A stretch of DNA of 64,000 bases from Planctomycetota bacterium (GTDB lineage: Bacteria > Planctomycetota > B15-G4 > SIAN01), in assembly GCA_016795285.1 (NCBI GenBank), contig JAEUIC010000038.1:31533-95532 (forward strand). Direction: 5' to 3'. Below are positions 1 through 9,888 of this stretch, one piece after another. How positions within the stretch are numbered: the first letter of the stretch is position 1; each line of letters starts with the position of its first letter. The notes under the pieces are model-generated. The model was not told where the DNA came from and ran no database searches. It worked only from the letters and a program-made list of their open reading frames with translations. A program made the translations under genes and the position numbers.

Positions 1-1152
1 CGGCGCGTCGGCGGGCGGGCGTCGCTGCGCCGGACGCTCACGCGCAGCGTGCCGCTCTCCGCCGCGCTGCTGCTGCTGATCGCGCTGGTCTGCGGGGCGT
101 GGCTCCACCATCTGGTCGGTTGGCTCGCCTGGAACCTCTTCGAGCGACCGTGGTCGATCCGCTTCCTCGGCGTCGGCGCCGCCTATTGGGGCGGCACGCT
201 CGTGCTGCCGGCGCTGGTCGTCGCGCGCGCGTGGCGAGCAGGCCGCGTCGCGCGCGTCGGGTCGCTCCTCGCGCTGGCGGCGACGCTGCTGCTCGCCTTC
301 GAGATGTCGTGGCGCGAGCCGCGTCGCATCGTGGTCGAGCGGCGCGCGGTGGTGCTCGCCGACTGGCCGCTCGGCGCACCGCCGCTGACCGTCGCCGTGC
401 TGGCCGATCTGCAGTCGCCGCTGCTTTGCGCTCGCGAGCGCGAGCTCGTCGCGCAGGTCGCCGCCGCCGCGCCCGACCTGATCGTGCTGCCGGGCGACCT
501 CGTGGCGCAGAGCTTCGCCGACGCGCAGTCGATCGCCTGCGCCCGCTTCGTGCTGGACGGCACGCAGGCGCCGCTTGGCAGCTTCGCGGTGAACGGCGAC
601 ATCGATCCGCTGGTGGAAGGCGGCCTCGCCGAGGTGGTGCGCGGCACGCGGGCGCGCGCGCTCGCCAACGAGTCGGTGGTGCTCGCGCTGCCGGGCGGCG
701 GCACCTTCGAGCTCGCCGGCTTCGACGCCGAGCAGCCCGAGCGGTTCGCAGAGCTGCTGGCCGCCCCGCCGCGTGCACCGCTGCGCGTGGCGCTGGTCCA
801 CAAGCCCGAACACGTCGAGGCGCTCGGCCCGGCCGGCTTCGACCTCGTGATCGCCGGCCACACCCACGGCGGGCAGATCGTGGTGCCGGGGATCGGGCCG
901 CTCGTCACGCTGTCGAAGCTGCCCGACGCGATCGACGCCGGCGGACTGCACGCGTTCGCCGGCACAGAGCTCTACGTCTCGCGCGGCCTCGGCTGCGAGG
1001 CGGGCTTCGCGCCGCCGCTGCGCCTCTTCTGTCCGCCGGAACTCACGCTGCTCGAGTTGCGCGGACCGACCGCGCGGGAAGGGAGTGCTGCCGATGGTGC
1101 CCCACCTGCTGCTCCTCGAACTCCTTCTGCGAGCGACGCTCGCCACGATTGA
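1..1152 (+). CDS. Membrane-anchored metallophosphoesterase (YkuE-like), 5' end probably outside window
   Basis: Calcineurin-like phosphoesterase with two hydrophobic N-terminal segments (about residues 4-25 and 40-60, counted from GTG 49), which would place the catalytic domain outside the membrane. Motifs in order are LADLQS, LPGDLV, NGDID, VHKPEH and GHTHGGQI, matching the metal-ligand blocks of this family. The third block reads NGDID where the usual sequence is GNHD/E, so the expected His is replaced. The frame is open from base 1. The first in-window start is GTG 49 with no convincing ribosome site, so the gene probably begins upstream. Its 3' end overlaps the next gene by about 59 bp. 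The substrate cannot be told from sequence; relatives act on lipid or nucleotide phosphoesters. Confidence 0.8.
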   Translation, partial: RRVGGRASLRRTLTRSVPLSAALLLLIALVCGAWLHHLVGWLAWNLFERPWSIRFLGVGAAYWGGTLVLPALVVARAWRAGRVARVGSLLALAATLLLAFEMSWREPRRIVVERRAVVLADWPLGAPPLTVAVLADLQSPLLCARERELVAQVAAAAPDLIVLPGDLVAQSFADAQSIACARFVLDGTQAPLGSFAVNGDIDPLVEGGLAEVVRGTRARALANESVVLALPGGGTFELAGFDAEQPERFAELLAAPPRAPLRVALVHKPEHVEALGPAGFDLVIAGHTHGGQIVVPGIGPLVTLSKLPDAIDAGGLHAFAGTELYVSRGLGCEAGFAPPLRLFCPPELTLLELRGPTAREGSAADGAPPAAPRTPSASDARHD

Positions 1153-2827
1153 GCCGAGCGCGGCGGCGCCCCTCGCGCCGTGCCCTGCGGCGCGCGCGGC
1201 GCCCTCGGCCGCGCCACTGGCCGTCGCTCCGCTCGGCGAGCCCGATCGCGACGGCGACGGCCTCTCCGACTTCGCGGAGCTCCACAAGCACGGCACCGAT
1301 CCGGCGCGCGCCGACAGTGACGGCGATGGCCGGCGCGACGGCGACTGGGACGAGCGACGCGAGTTCGCCTACACGGTGCGCAGCGTGGTGCGCCTGCTGC
1401 CGCCGGTCACCGACGATGCGCTCACCGACGACCAGCAAGACGGCCGCGTGTTGCGCCGCACGCGCGACTTCGTCGAGATCGAGGTGGTCCACTACCCGTT
1501 CCACACGGCGAGCAGCGCGATCGTCGCGGATCCCGATTGGCGCAAGAGCGTGGCCGCGCGGAGGGACCTCGCGCCCTTCCTGCGGCCCGCCACCTGCGCC
1601 AACTTCGACGCGGCGATGGCGAAGGCGCTCGCCGCGGAGCTGGCGAAGGCGGGGCTCGACGTCGCGACGGCCGACGACCAGACGCTGGTCGCGCGCGCGG
1701 CGCGCTGGCTGCTCGACGCAACGAAGTACCAGGACGGCTTCACGACCTTCTGCTTCGACCTCGGCGGCCGCACGCCGCGCGTGGCACCCGGCCTCGAGGC
1801 GCGGGTCGAGCAGGAGCTCGCGCGCTGCGGTGTCGCGCTCGACGAGCAGCTGCAGCGCGAGCTCTTCGCGAAGGGGATGTTCGAGCGGCGCGTCCGCGGC
1901 AGCTGCACCTCGTCGGCGATCCTCTGGTGCGGCGCGCTGCGGGCGCTCGGCGTGCCGACGCGCGTGGTGCTGTACGTGCCGCTGATCGACGCCTCCGATC
2001 CCGAGGAGCGCGGCTGGCTCGCGACGAAGCTCGCCCAGCATCGGGTGCGCAGGGTCGTGACCGACGCGCTGGCGCCGCTGCAGGAGAGCTGGTCGAGCCA
2101 CACGATGGTCGAGGTCTTCGTCGGCGGCCGCTGGCGGCTGCTCAACTACGACCGCCTCGGGCAACCGAGCCTCGACCCGAACTACTTCGGCCTCATGACC
2201 CACGTCGCGACGCTCGCCGACTGGTCCGACGGCGACGCCGCGAAGACGATCGGCGCGCGCCAATGCAGCGGCGTCGAGCCGCGCCGCGACGACCCGTTCG
2301 GCCATCGCAACCCCTACTCGTGCATCGAGCTCGAGGAGCGCTTCGGCGCGCACGCGACGATCGACAATTCGGCGGATCGATCCGGGAGCGTTCCGCCGCC
2401 GGAAGCCGCACCACCGGCCGCCGCACCGCTCGCGCTGCCGATCGACTCGCTCTGCTGGTCGGACGATCCGACGCTGCCCGCCTTCGTGCGGCGGATCTAC
2501 GCCGAGCGGAGCGCGCTGCCGACGCTGCTCGCGCGCTGCATCGGCTGGAGCGACTTCGCGCAGATCCATCGCCTCACGCAGCAGGGCGATCGCCGCTTCT
2601 TCCTCGAGGCGGAGGGGAGGCCGGCGCTCGGGCTCGAGGTCGAGCCGGGAGGCAGCTCGGAGAAGGTCGACGGCGTCGACGTCGCGTGGGTCGCGCTGCC
2701 GCTCGGGCCGGCCGACTGGCGCGATCTGGCGACCGGCGTCGCGTACCGGCTGCGCGCGCGCAACGGCGTCGCCGGCTACGAGTGGCGGATCGCCGACGGC
2801 GCGACCATCACGCGCGCGGCGCAGTGA
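1094..2827 (+). CDS. Transglutaminase-like cysteine-protease-fold protein with DxDGDG calcium-type motif
   Basis: About 577 residues. ATG 1094 is chosen because GGGAG lies 8 nt upstream; a GTG at 1085 is the alternative. A hydrophobic leader is followed by an Asp-rich DRDGDGLSD/DSDGDG segment like thrombospondin type 3 or dockerin calcium loops. The transglutaminase core has a plausible triad: Cys271 in RGSCTSS, His336 in SSHTMVEV and Asp353 in LNYDRLG. That suggests an exported peptidase or amidase, though the substrate is unknown. Residues near 429-441 are encoded by a copy of the dispersed palindromic repeat at 2375-2416, read in frame as a Pro/Ala-rich linker, and a second inverted copy lies just after the stop codon. 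The gene converges with the next one. Confidence 0.75.
   Translation: MVPHLLLLELLLRATLATIEPSAAAPLAPCPAARAAPSAAPLAVAPLGEPDRDGDGLSDFAELHKHGTDPARADSDGDGRRDGDWDERREFAYTVRSVVRLLPPVTDDALTDDQQDGRVLRRTRDFVEIEVVHYPFHTASSAIVADPDWRKSVAARRDLAPFLRPATCANFDAAMAKALAAELAKAGLDVATADDQTLVARAARWLLDATKYQDGFTTFCFDLGGRTPRVAPGLEARVEQELARCGVALDEQLQRELFAKGMFERRVRGSCTSSAILWCGALRALGVPTRVVLYVPLIDASDPEERGWLATKLAQHRVRRVVTDALAPLQESWSSHTMVEVFVGGRWRLLNYDRLGQPSLDPNYFGLMTHVATLADWSDGDAAKTIGARQCSGVEPRRDDPFGHRNPYSCIELEERFGAHATIDNSADRSGSVPPPEAAPPAAAPLALPIDSLCWSDDPTLPAFVRRIYAERSALPTLLARCIGWSDFAQIHRLTQQGDRRFFLEAEGRPALGLEVEPGGSSEKVDGVDVAWVALPLGPADWRDLATGVAYRLRARNGVAGYEWRIADGATITRAAQ
2375..2416 (+). repeat. Dispersed palindromic repeat, copy a (single arm, inside a CDS)
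   Basis: The core GATCCGGGAGCGTTCCGCC begins at 2379 and is followed by a CCGCACCACC-like end, as in the left arm of the full copy at 24223. It lies in frame inside the transglutaminase-like gene and is translated. Confidence 0.8.
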
Positions 2828-2851
2828 TCGGCCGACGGCGATCGCGTCGGC

Positions 2852-2889
2852 GCGGTGCGGAATCCGTCGGCGGAACGCTCCCGGATCGG
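2852..2889 (-). repeat. Dispersed palindromic repeat, copy b (single arm, inverted)
   Basis: This is the reverse complement of the core, running from GCGGTGCGG to CTCCCGGATCGG. It matches the right arm of the full copy at 25476-25568. It fills the gap between two convergent genes and is inverted relative to copy a. Confidence 0.8.
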
Positions 2890-2893
2890 AACG

Positions 2894-4531
2894 TCACCGC
2901 GCGACGCAGCGGCCGCCGCTCGCTTCGGCCAGCTTGGCGAGCCAGTCGGGCGGCTCCGCAGCGCCGAGCGCGATGGCGTCGATCGGCGCGTTCACCGCCT
3001 GGTTGCGAAAATCAACGAGCTTGACGACCGCGTCGCCGCTCTCCGGCGTGCCGTCGGGGCGCACCGGCCGGCTTGCGGTGATCAGCACGATCGCGTCGAG
3101 GCGCGCCATGCGGCCAGCCGGCGGCGGCGCGGCCGCGACGTCCTGCAGCAACTGCGAGAGCGCGGTCGACGTCGCCGCCACCGTCTTCGGCGCGGTGGTG
3201 ATCTTCGCGACCCACTCGCGCGCCGCCGCCACGTTCTCGGGCGTCGCCGGCTGCAGCTCCTTGCTGCTGCTGCGCGCCTCGTGCGCGTAGGCGACCACGG
3301 TGAATGCCGCATTCGCCGGCAGCGCCGCCAGCGCCGCCGCCACCTCGCGCTTCGCCGCGTCGAGGCGCGTCTCCTTGCCGCCACCCGGCGCCGGCCGCTC
3401 GGCCAGCATCGACTCGCTGCAGTCGATCACGAAGGCGAACGCGAGGCCGCGCAACGGCAGCTCGAAGCAGGCGAGCGGCGCGCGCGGCGGCAACGGCTGC
3501 GTGCCCGCCGCCAGCGCCGCCCCTTCGCCCCCGAGCCACGATCGCCACGCGCGCACCTCGCCGCCGTGGTCGACGCCGGTCAGCTGCACCAGCGCCCGCG
3601 TCGCGCGGCGCAACGCGGCGCCCGGCGGCTGCTCGCCGAGGAAGTGGACCAGCGGCGCGATCGCCTCCGGCGCGCGCAGTTCCGCCAGCGCGAAGAGCGC
3701 CGCCTCCTGCACGCGCGCCTCCTCGTTCCAGAGCAGGTCGGCGAGCAGCTTCACGTGCGCCGCCGCGGCCGGCCCGCACGCAGCGAGTCCGTCGATGGCG
3801 AGCAGCAGCTCGTCGGGGCCGCTCGCCTTCGCCAGCGACGCGACGAGCTCGGCCACCAGCGGCGGCGACGCGAGCGCCGCGCGGCGGACGATCTGCTCGC
3901 GCGTGCGCTGCGGCAGCTCGTGCTTCGCCGTGACGTTGGCGAGCAGCCAGCGCAGCGCCTCGGGCGCCGCCGACGCGCCGAGTCGCGCATCGAGCGCGCT
4001 GCCGAGCTCGCCGATCTCGCGCTGCCGCGCCAGGAGCGCCTTCTGCTCGGCGTCGAGCTTCTCGAAGCGCGCCTTCTCCTCCGGCTTCGGCGGCCGCCCG
4101 CGCGCCCCGCCGAGCTTCTCGACCAGCTCCTCGAGCTTGCCGCGCACCGCGTCGCGCTCCTTCTCGAGCGCCGCGACCTCCTTCACCAGCTGCGCGCGAC
4201 CCGCGAGCAGCGCCTTCGCCGCCTTCGCGTCGTCGACCTCGAGCAGCGCCGCGAGCGCCGCCTGCCGCGGCGCGAGCGGTGCATCGTCCTTCAGCGGCTT
4301 GAAGGCCGCCTCGAACGCCGCCACCTTCGCCGCCGCCGCCTTCTCCTCGGCCGTCGGCGCCGCCGGCTTCGCCGCCCCGCCTTGCGGCTTGCCCGCTTGC
4401 GCGAGGGCCGTCGCGGCGGCGGCGGCGGTGGTGCCGACCCACCGAGGCGCCCACGGAGGCGCCCACGTTCCCGCGACGAGCGCCGCGACGAGAGCGACTG
4501 CGGTCCCGGCTCGGCGGCGGCGCTCGGTCAT
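2894..4531 (-). CDS. Exported HEAT-repeat / von Willebrand factor A domain protein
   Basis: 545 residues. A basic N-terminus and hydrophobic signal segment end near residue 45 (ALAQAG). A Lys/Glu/Ala-rich helical region with coiled-coil character covers about 60-190. HEAT-like helical repeats follow at about 200-310. The last 180 residues are a von Willebrand A domain with the MIDAS motif DCSES (Asp370, Ser372, Ser374) and a later SxT-type segment. VWA domains of this kind bind a divalent cation and mediate protein contacts; planctomycetes encode many exported ones. It is followed 19 bp upstream on the same strand by the saccharopine-dehydrogenase-like gene, so the two may be co-transcribed, although no functional link is obvious. 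Confidence 0.75.
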   Translation of the reverse strand: MTERRRRAGTAVALVAALVAGTWAPPWAPRWVGTTAAAAATALAQAGKPQGGAAKPAAPTAEEKAAAAKVAAFEAAFKPLKDDAPLAPRQAALAALLEVDDAKAAKALLAGRAQLVKEVAALEKERDAVRGKLEELVEKLGGARGRPPKPEEKARFEKLDAEQKALLARQREIGELGSALDARLGASAAPEALRWLLANVTAKHELPQRTREQIVRRAALASPPLVAELVASLAKASGPDELLLAIDGLAACGPAAAAHVKLLADLLWNEEARVQEAALFALAELRAPEAIAPLVHFLGEQPPGAALRRATRALVQLTGVDHGGEVRAWRSWLGGEGAALAAGTQPLPPRAPLACFELPLRGLAFAFVIDCSESMLAERPAPGGGKETRLDAAKREVAAALAALPANAAFTVVAYAHEARSSSKELQPATPENVAAAREWVAKITTAPKTVAATSTALSQLLQDVAAAPPPAGRMARLDAIVLITASRPVRPDGTPESGDAVVKLVDFRNQAVNAPIDAIALGAAEPPDWLAKLAEASGGRCVAR

Positions 4532-4550
4532 GGCTGCTCCTCGCGCCCGC

Positions 4551-5696
4551 TCACGCGAGCGCCCGCGCCACCACGCCGCGCTTCGCCAGCTCGGCGAGGT
4601 AGCGGTCGGCCGGCATGCACTCGTCGGGCGTGAAGACGCCGGCCGGGCCGACTTCGCGGCGCGCCTGCATCTGCGCGGTGATCGAGAGCGAGTAGCCGGT
4701 GGTGCGCATCATCGCGGTGATGCCGTTCGTCTCGTCCATGCGGTCGACGAGCTCGTAGCCCGCCTTCGCCGGCTGGCCAACCTTCGTCCCCTCGACCACG
4801 ACGCGCAGCGCGACGAGGTCGGGGCTCGCCGGCTTCGAGAGCTTCGGCAGCAGCGTCGCGACCGTCACGTCGCGCGGCGCCACCTTCTGCCCCTTCACGT
4901 CGATCGGCGTCGTGTCGAAGAAGCCGAGCTCGCGCAGCGCTTCCATGATCGCGGCGTGGCCGGGGTAGCGCAGCGTCTTGTATTCCATCGTGCGGATCTT
5001 GCCGCGGTACTTCTCGAACATCGTCGAGAGGCCGCCCGCGGTGTGGAACGCCTCGAGCTTGCCGACGCCCGCCATCTCGATCGGCTCGCGCTCCGACAAC
5101 GCGACGCGCGTCGCCGGCTGCCCCTCCTGCAGCACCCACGACGGCGTCGTGTAGTAGTCGAGCACGCCCTCGAGCGAGTAGACGAGCTGGTAGTTGAGCG
5201 GCGGCTCGGGCCGCTGCGGCAGGCCGCCGACCAGCAGCTTGCAGCTGTCGACGCGATCGAGCTGCCGGATCGCGGCCTCGGCGAGGATGTTCACCAGGCC
5301 CGGCGCGAGGCCGCAGTCGGGGAGGATCGTGATCCCCTTCGACTTGGCGAGCGGCGCGAGCTTCTGCTGCTCCTTCACGATCTCGGTGTTGCCGCCGAGG
5401 TCGCACCAGTGGACGCCCATCTCGGCCGCCAGCTTCGAGAGCGGGCCATTGAAGTAGTAGGGCACCGCCGAGAGCGCCGCGTCGACGCCGGTGAGCGCCC
5501 TCTTCACCGCGGCCGGGTCCTTGACGTCGAGCGCCATCGGCTTGAACCGCGCGTCGCCCTGGAAGCGCGCCAGGAACGGGCGCAGCGAGTCGACCTTCAA
5601 GTCGGCGAGGCGGACCTCCTTCACGTCCTTGTTCTGCAGGAGGTCGAAGGCGGCGGCCGAGCCTTGCAGACCGGCGCCCAACACGAGCATGCGCAT
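4551..5696 (-). CDS. Saccharopine dehydrogenase-like NAD(P)-dependent oxidoreductase
   Basis: 381 residues beginning MRMLVLGAGLQGS. ATG 5696 is chosen because GAAGGG sits just upstream and the Rossmann strand starts immediately; the open frame extends to 5768 but that part looks non-coding. The GAGLQG dinucleotide loop is at about residues 7-12. A CGLAPGLVN block near residue 125 is typical of the saccharopine dehydrogenase / lysine 6-dehydrogenase / carboxynorspermidine dehydrogenase superfamily. Members oxidise or reduce secondary-amine amino acids such as saccharopine or lysine. No lysine-pathway gene is nearby, so the exact substrate is open. The protein is cytoplasmic, with no signal peptide. 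Confidence 0.82.
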   Translation of the reverse strand: MRMLVLGAGLQGSAAAFDLLQNKDVKEVRLADLKVDSLRPFLARFQGDARFKPMALDVKDPAAVKRALTGVDAALSAVPYYFNGPLSKLAAEMGVHWCDLGGNTEIVKEQQKLAPLAKSKGITILPDCGLAPGLVNILAEAAIRQLDRVDSCKLLVGGLPQRPEPPLNYQLVYSLEGVLDYYTTPSWVLQEGQPATRVALSEREPIEMAGVGKLEAFHTAGGLSTMFEKYRGKIRTMEYKTLRYPGHAAIMEALRELGFFDTTPIDVKGQKVAPRDVTVATLLPKLSKPASPDLVALRVVVEGTKVGQPAKAGYELVDRMDETNGITAMMRTTGYSLSITAQMQARREVGPAGVFTPDECMPADRYLAELAKRGVVARALA

Positions 5697-5966
5697 GGCG
5701 GGACCCTTCGGGCGACCGCGCGACGGTGCGCGCGGGGCGTTCCGTGCTCTCCCCGGCCAGCGACGCATGCGACGTCGCCCGCCGGCGCGCCGGCCTGCAC
5801 GGCCTCCGGCGCCCCCACCCTCGTCGACCTCGAGGGGACGGCGCCTCGAGCCCGGCGAGCGCGCGGCCGCAGGTCCGCTCCGCGAGGAGCCGACCCGTCC
5901 GCGCCCCCGAACGCGTCGCGCGCGATCAGGCGGGGACGCGCAGGCGAAGCCGTCCGCCCGCTGCCG

Positions 5967-7127
5967 TCACCCGCCCGCGGCGTACCTCGGCGAGGTCGCC
6001 CGCGCGGCGCGAGCGAGGGACATTACCGCGAAGGCGGTCCCGTAGGCGTGCGTGTAGGTGCTGATGTGGAAGTCCCAGAAGGAGCCATCCTCCTCCTGGA
6101 TCTCGAGCAGCTTCGCCTCGAGTTCGCGCGCGTAACGCGGCCGCAGGTCGGCCGGCAGGAGTTCGATCGCCTGCGCGGCGTAGTAGTGGCCGAACAGGAA
6201 GAAGTAGGCGGCGACCGCGTACCACGACTCGTGCGGGATCGGCTTCTTGCGCGCGACCGCGAGGAACTTGTGGTGCTGGAAGAACTGGTCGAGGCCGGCG
6301 CGCACGTCGCGCGCCCCGAGCTCGCCGCCGCGCACCAGCGCGACGTTGCCGACCTGGATGCGGCCGAGCGCTCCCTTGGTCTGGTTGATGAACTCGAGGC
6401 CGGCGGCGCTCGAGATGGCGTCGATGTTGTAGGTGTAGCTGCCGTCCGGGAGCCGGCAGTGAGCGACCGCGCGCAGCGCCTTCTGGTAGTTCGCCTCGTC
6501 GACCGGCAGGCCGGCCCGCTTGGCGTCCTGCATGCCGATCACGCCCGCCGCCGTCGTGAACTGCGTCGACCAGGTGTTGGGCACGCTGACGACCGGCCCC
6601 TCGTAGTAGCCCCACCCGCCGAGCGGCGCCTGCCAGCGATCGAGCTCGCGCAGGAGCTGCGTGCCGAGCGCCACGAGTTGCGGCCGACGCGGGTCGTCCT
6701 CGAGCGCGGGGGCGCGCAGCAGGTGCGCCACCGCCTGCACGCCGTAGACGAAGCCCCAGATGTGGTCGGTGTCCCACTCGCTCACGCGGCGCAGGCGCGG
6801 CGCCTGCAGCAGGTAGTCGACGGCGCGGTCGAGCGCCGCGCGGTCGCGCTCGCTCGCGCCGCAATCGACGAGCGCCATGGCGACCAAGCCGGTGGTCGCG
6901 AAGGTCCACGCCTCGTAGGTGTGGATCGTGGCGAAGCTCTCGGCGCCCATCACGTTGCGCGGCGTGCCGAAGCTGCCGTCCGCCTCCTGGTGGTCGACCA
7001 GGAACGCGACGCCGCGGCGGATCGCCGCTTGGACCGCCTCGGCCCGTTCCGACGGCGCCACGACGTCGCTGGCCGACGCGCCCCCCGAGAACGCGAGCGT
7101 CACGGCGAGCAGCAGCCCGCGCGTCAC
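5967..7127 (-). CDS. Exported prenyltransferase / squalene-oxidase repeat protein
   Basis: 386 residues. GTG 7127 is preferred: GGGAGG lies 8 nt upstream, and the product then starts with a clean signal peptide (TRGLLLAVTLAF, cleavage near ASA). The longer open frame only reads the upstream gene's acidic tail in another frame. The mature part has repeated alpha-helical units with QEADGSFG, LGGWGYYEG, LPDGSYTYN and QEEDGSFWDF, which are the QxxDGSW-type repeats of the terpenoid cyclase / prenyltransferase alpha-alpha toroid. Exported versions in planctomycetes have no established reaction, and the DxDD motif of true squalene-hopene cyclases is not seen. Its start lies 1 bp after the upstream stop, implying translational coupling. 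Confidence 0.75.
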   Translation of the reverse strand: MTRGLLLAVTLAFSGGASASDVVAPSERAEAVQAAIRRGVAFLVDHQEADGSFGTPRNVMGAESFATIHTYEAWTFATTGLVAMALVDCGASERDRAALDRAVDYLLQAPRLRRVSEWDTDHIWGFVYGVQAVAHLLRAPALEDDPRRPQLVALGTQLLRELDRWQAPLGGWGYYEGPVVSVPNTWSTQFTTAAGVIGMQDAKRAGLPVDEANYQKALRAVAHCRLPDGSYTYNIDAISSAAGLEFINQTKGALGRIQVGNVALVRGGELGARDVRAGLDQFFQHHKFLAVARKKPIPHESWYAVAAYFFLFGHYYAAQAIELLPADLRPRYARELEAKLLEIQEEDGSFWDFHISTYTHAYGTAFAVMSLARAARATSPRYAAGG

Positions 7128-7128
7128 G

Positions 7129-8379
<1,251 letters not shown>

Positions 8380-8570
8380 GAGGATCTCCCGAGACCTGGA
8401 ACGAGTCGGCGCGCAGCATCACCGCGCCCGGCGGAGGCTGCAAGGGTGGTCGGAACGTGCGAGGGCGACCGCTGCCGTACGAATCGTTGCGCCCGCCCGT
8501 TCCGCCGCGATGATCGCCCGCCGTTCCTGCCCCGACCCGCCGCTCGCGGCGGCCCGTTGCGGAGACCTCG

Positions 8571-9878
8571 ATGCTGCTCGCCTCGCTTGCCCTGCTCGCC
8601 CCGCTCGCCTCCTGCGCCGCACCGCTCGCGGCGCCGCTCGCTGCACCGCAGGCGGCCCCGGAGTTCCGGCCGCTCTTCGACGGCAAGACGCTCGACGGCT
8701 GGCAGCTCGTCGGCGGCGACGGGCGCGGCTACGTCATCGAGGACGGCTGCATCGTCTGCCCCAAGGATGGCGGCGGGAACCTCTTCACGACCCGCGACTT
8801 CGGCGACTTCATCCTGCGCTTCGAGTTCTCGACCGAGCCGGGCGGCAACAACGGCGTCGGCATCCGTGCGCCGCTGCAGGGCGACGCGGCCTACGTCGGG
8901 ATGGAGGTGCAGATCCTCGACGACGCGGCGCCGCAGTACGCGAACCTGAAGCCCGGCCAGTACTGCGGCAGCGTCTACATGGTCTCGCCGGTGAAGCGCG
9001 GCGCGCTGAAGAGCGCCGGCGAGTGGAACGCGATGGAGATCACGGCGCGCGGCCGCACCGTGCAGGTGAAGCTGAACGGCGCGCTCGTCAACGACGTCGA
9101 CCTCAACACGGTGCACGACGCGGCGACGCTCGCCGCCCACCCCGGCATCCTGCGCGAGCGCGGCCACGTCGGCTTCCTCGGCCACCAGAGCCTCGTCAAG
9201 TACCGCAAGATCGAGCTCGCCGAGCTGCCGCCCGCAACGCCGCCCGCCGGCCTCGACAACGTCGCGCCCGCCGGCATGCGCGCGCTCTTCGACGGCAAGA
9301 CGCTTTCGAACTGGAAGGGGCTCGTGTCGCCCGACAAGGGGCCGCCCGGCCGCGCGGCGATGGGTGCGGCGCAGCTCGCCGCAGCGCAGGCGACCGCCGA
9401 TGAGAAGATGCGCGCCCACTGGAGCGTGCAGGACGGGACGCTCGTCTTCGACGGCGGCGGCGACAGCCTCTGCACGGCGGAGGAGTTCGAGGACTTCGAG
9501 CTCTGGGTCGACTGGAAGATCGCCAAGGCGGGCGACAGCGGCATCTACCTGCGCGGCAGCCCGCAGGTGCAGATCTGGGACAACCCGATCGGCTCGGGCG
9601 GCCTCTACAACAACCAGCAGCCCGGGAACCCGAGCGGCCCGCTCGCCGTCGCCGATCGGCCGGTCGGCGAGTGGAACCGCTTCAAGATCTTGATGGTCGG
9701 CGAGAAGGTGACCGTCTTCCTGAACGACGTGCTGGTGGTGAACGCAACGACGCTCGAGAACTACTGGCAGCGCGAGCTGCCGATCTACCCGCGCGGCCAG
9801 ATCGAGCTGCAGAACCACGGCAACACCCTGTGGTTCCGCAACGTCTTCGTGCGCGAGCTGCCGCGCGCGCAGCGGTGA
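8571..9878 (+). CDS. Lipoprotein with two DUF1080 (3-keto-disaccharide hydrolase) domains
   Basis: 435 residues. A short hydrophobic leader with lipobox LASC predicts a lipoprotein. Two tandem DUF1080 domains follow, each a concanavalin-like beta sandwich starting with the family hallmark LFDGKTL.GW/NW (about residues 34 and 240). The first has GNNGVGIRAP and VGFLGHQSLVKYRKIEL; the second has GDSGIYLRGSPQVQIWD and IELQNHGNTLWFRNVFVREL. DUF1080 proteins are abundant in planctomycetes, and some hydrolyse 3-keto-glycosides, so a role in polysaccharide or glycoside breakdown is likely. The next gene starts 10 bp downstream on the same strand. Confidence 0.88.
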   Translation: MLLASLALLAPLASCAAPLAAPLAAPQAAPEFRPLFDGKTLDGWQLVGGDGRGYVIEDGCIVCPKDGGGNLFTTRDFGDFILRFEFSTEPGGNNGVGIRAPLQGDAAYVGMEVQILDDAAPQYANLKPGQYCGSVYMVSPVKRGALKSAGEWNAMEITARGRTVQVKLNGALVNDVDLNTVHDAATLAAHPGILRERGHVGFLGHQSLVKYRKIELAELPPATPPAGLDNVAPAGMRALFDGKTLSNWKGLVSPDKGPPGRAAMGAAQLAAAQATADEKMRAHWSVQDGTLVFDGGGDSLCTAEEFEDFELWVDWKIAKAGDSGIYLRGSPQVQIWDNPIGSGGLYNNQQPGNPSGPLAVADRPVGEWNRFKILMVGEKVTVFLNDVLVVNATTLENYWQRELPIYPRGQIELQNHGNTLWFRNVFVRELPRAQR

Positions 9879-9888
9879 GCGGCGCGCG

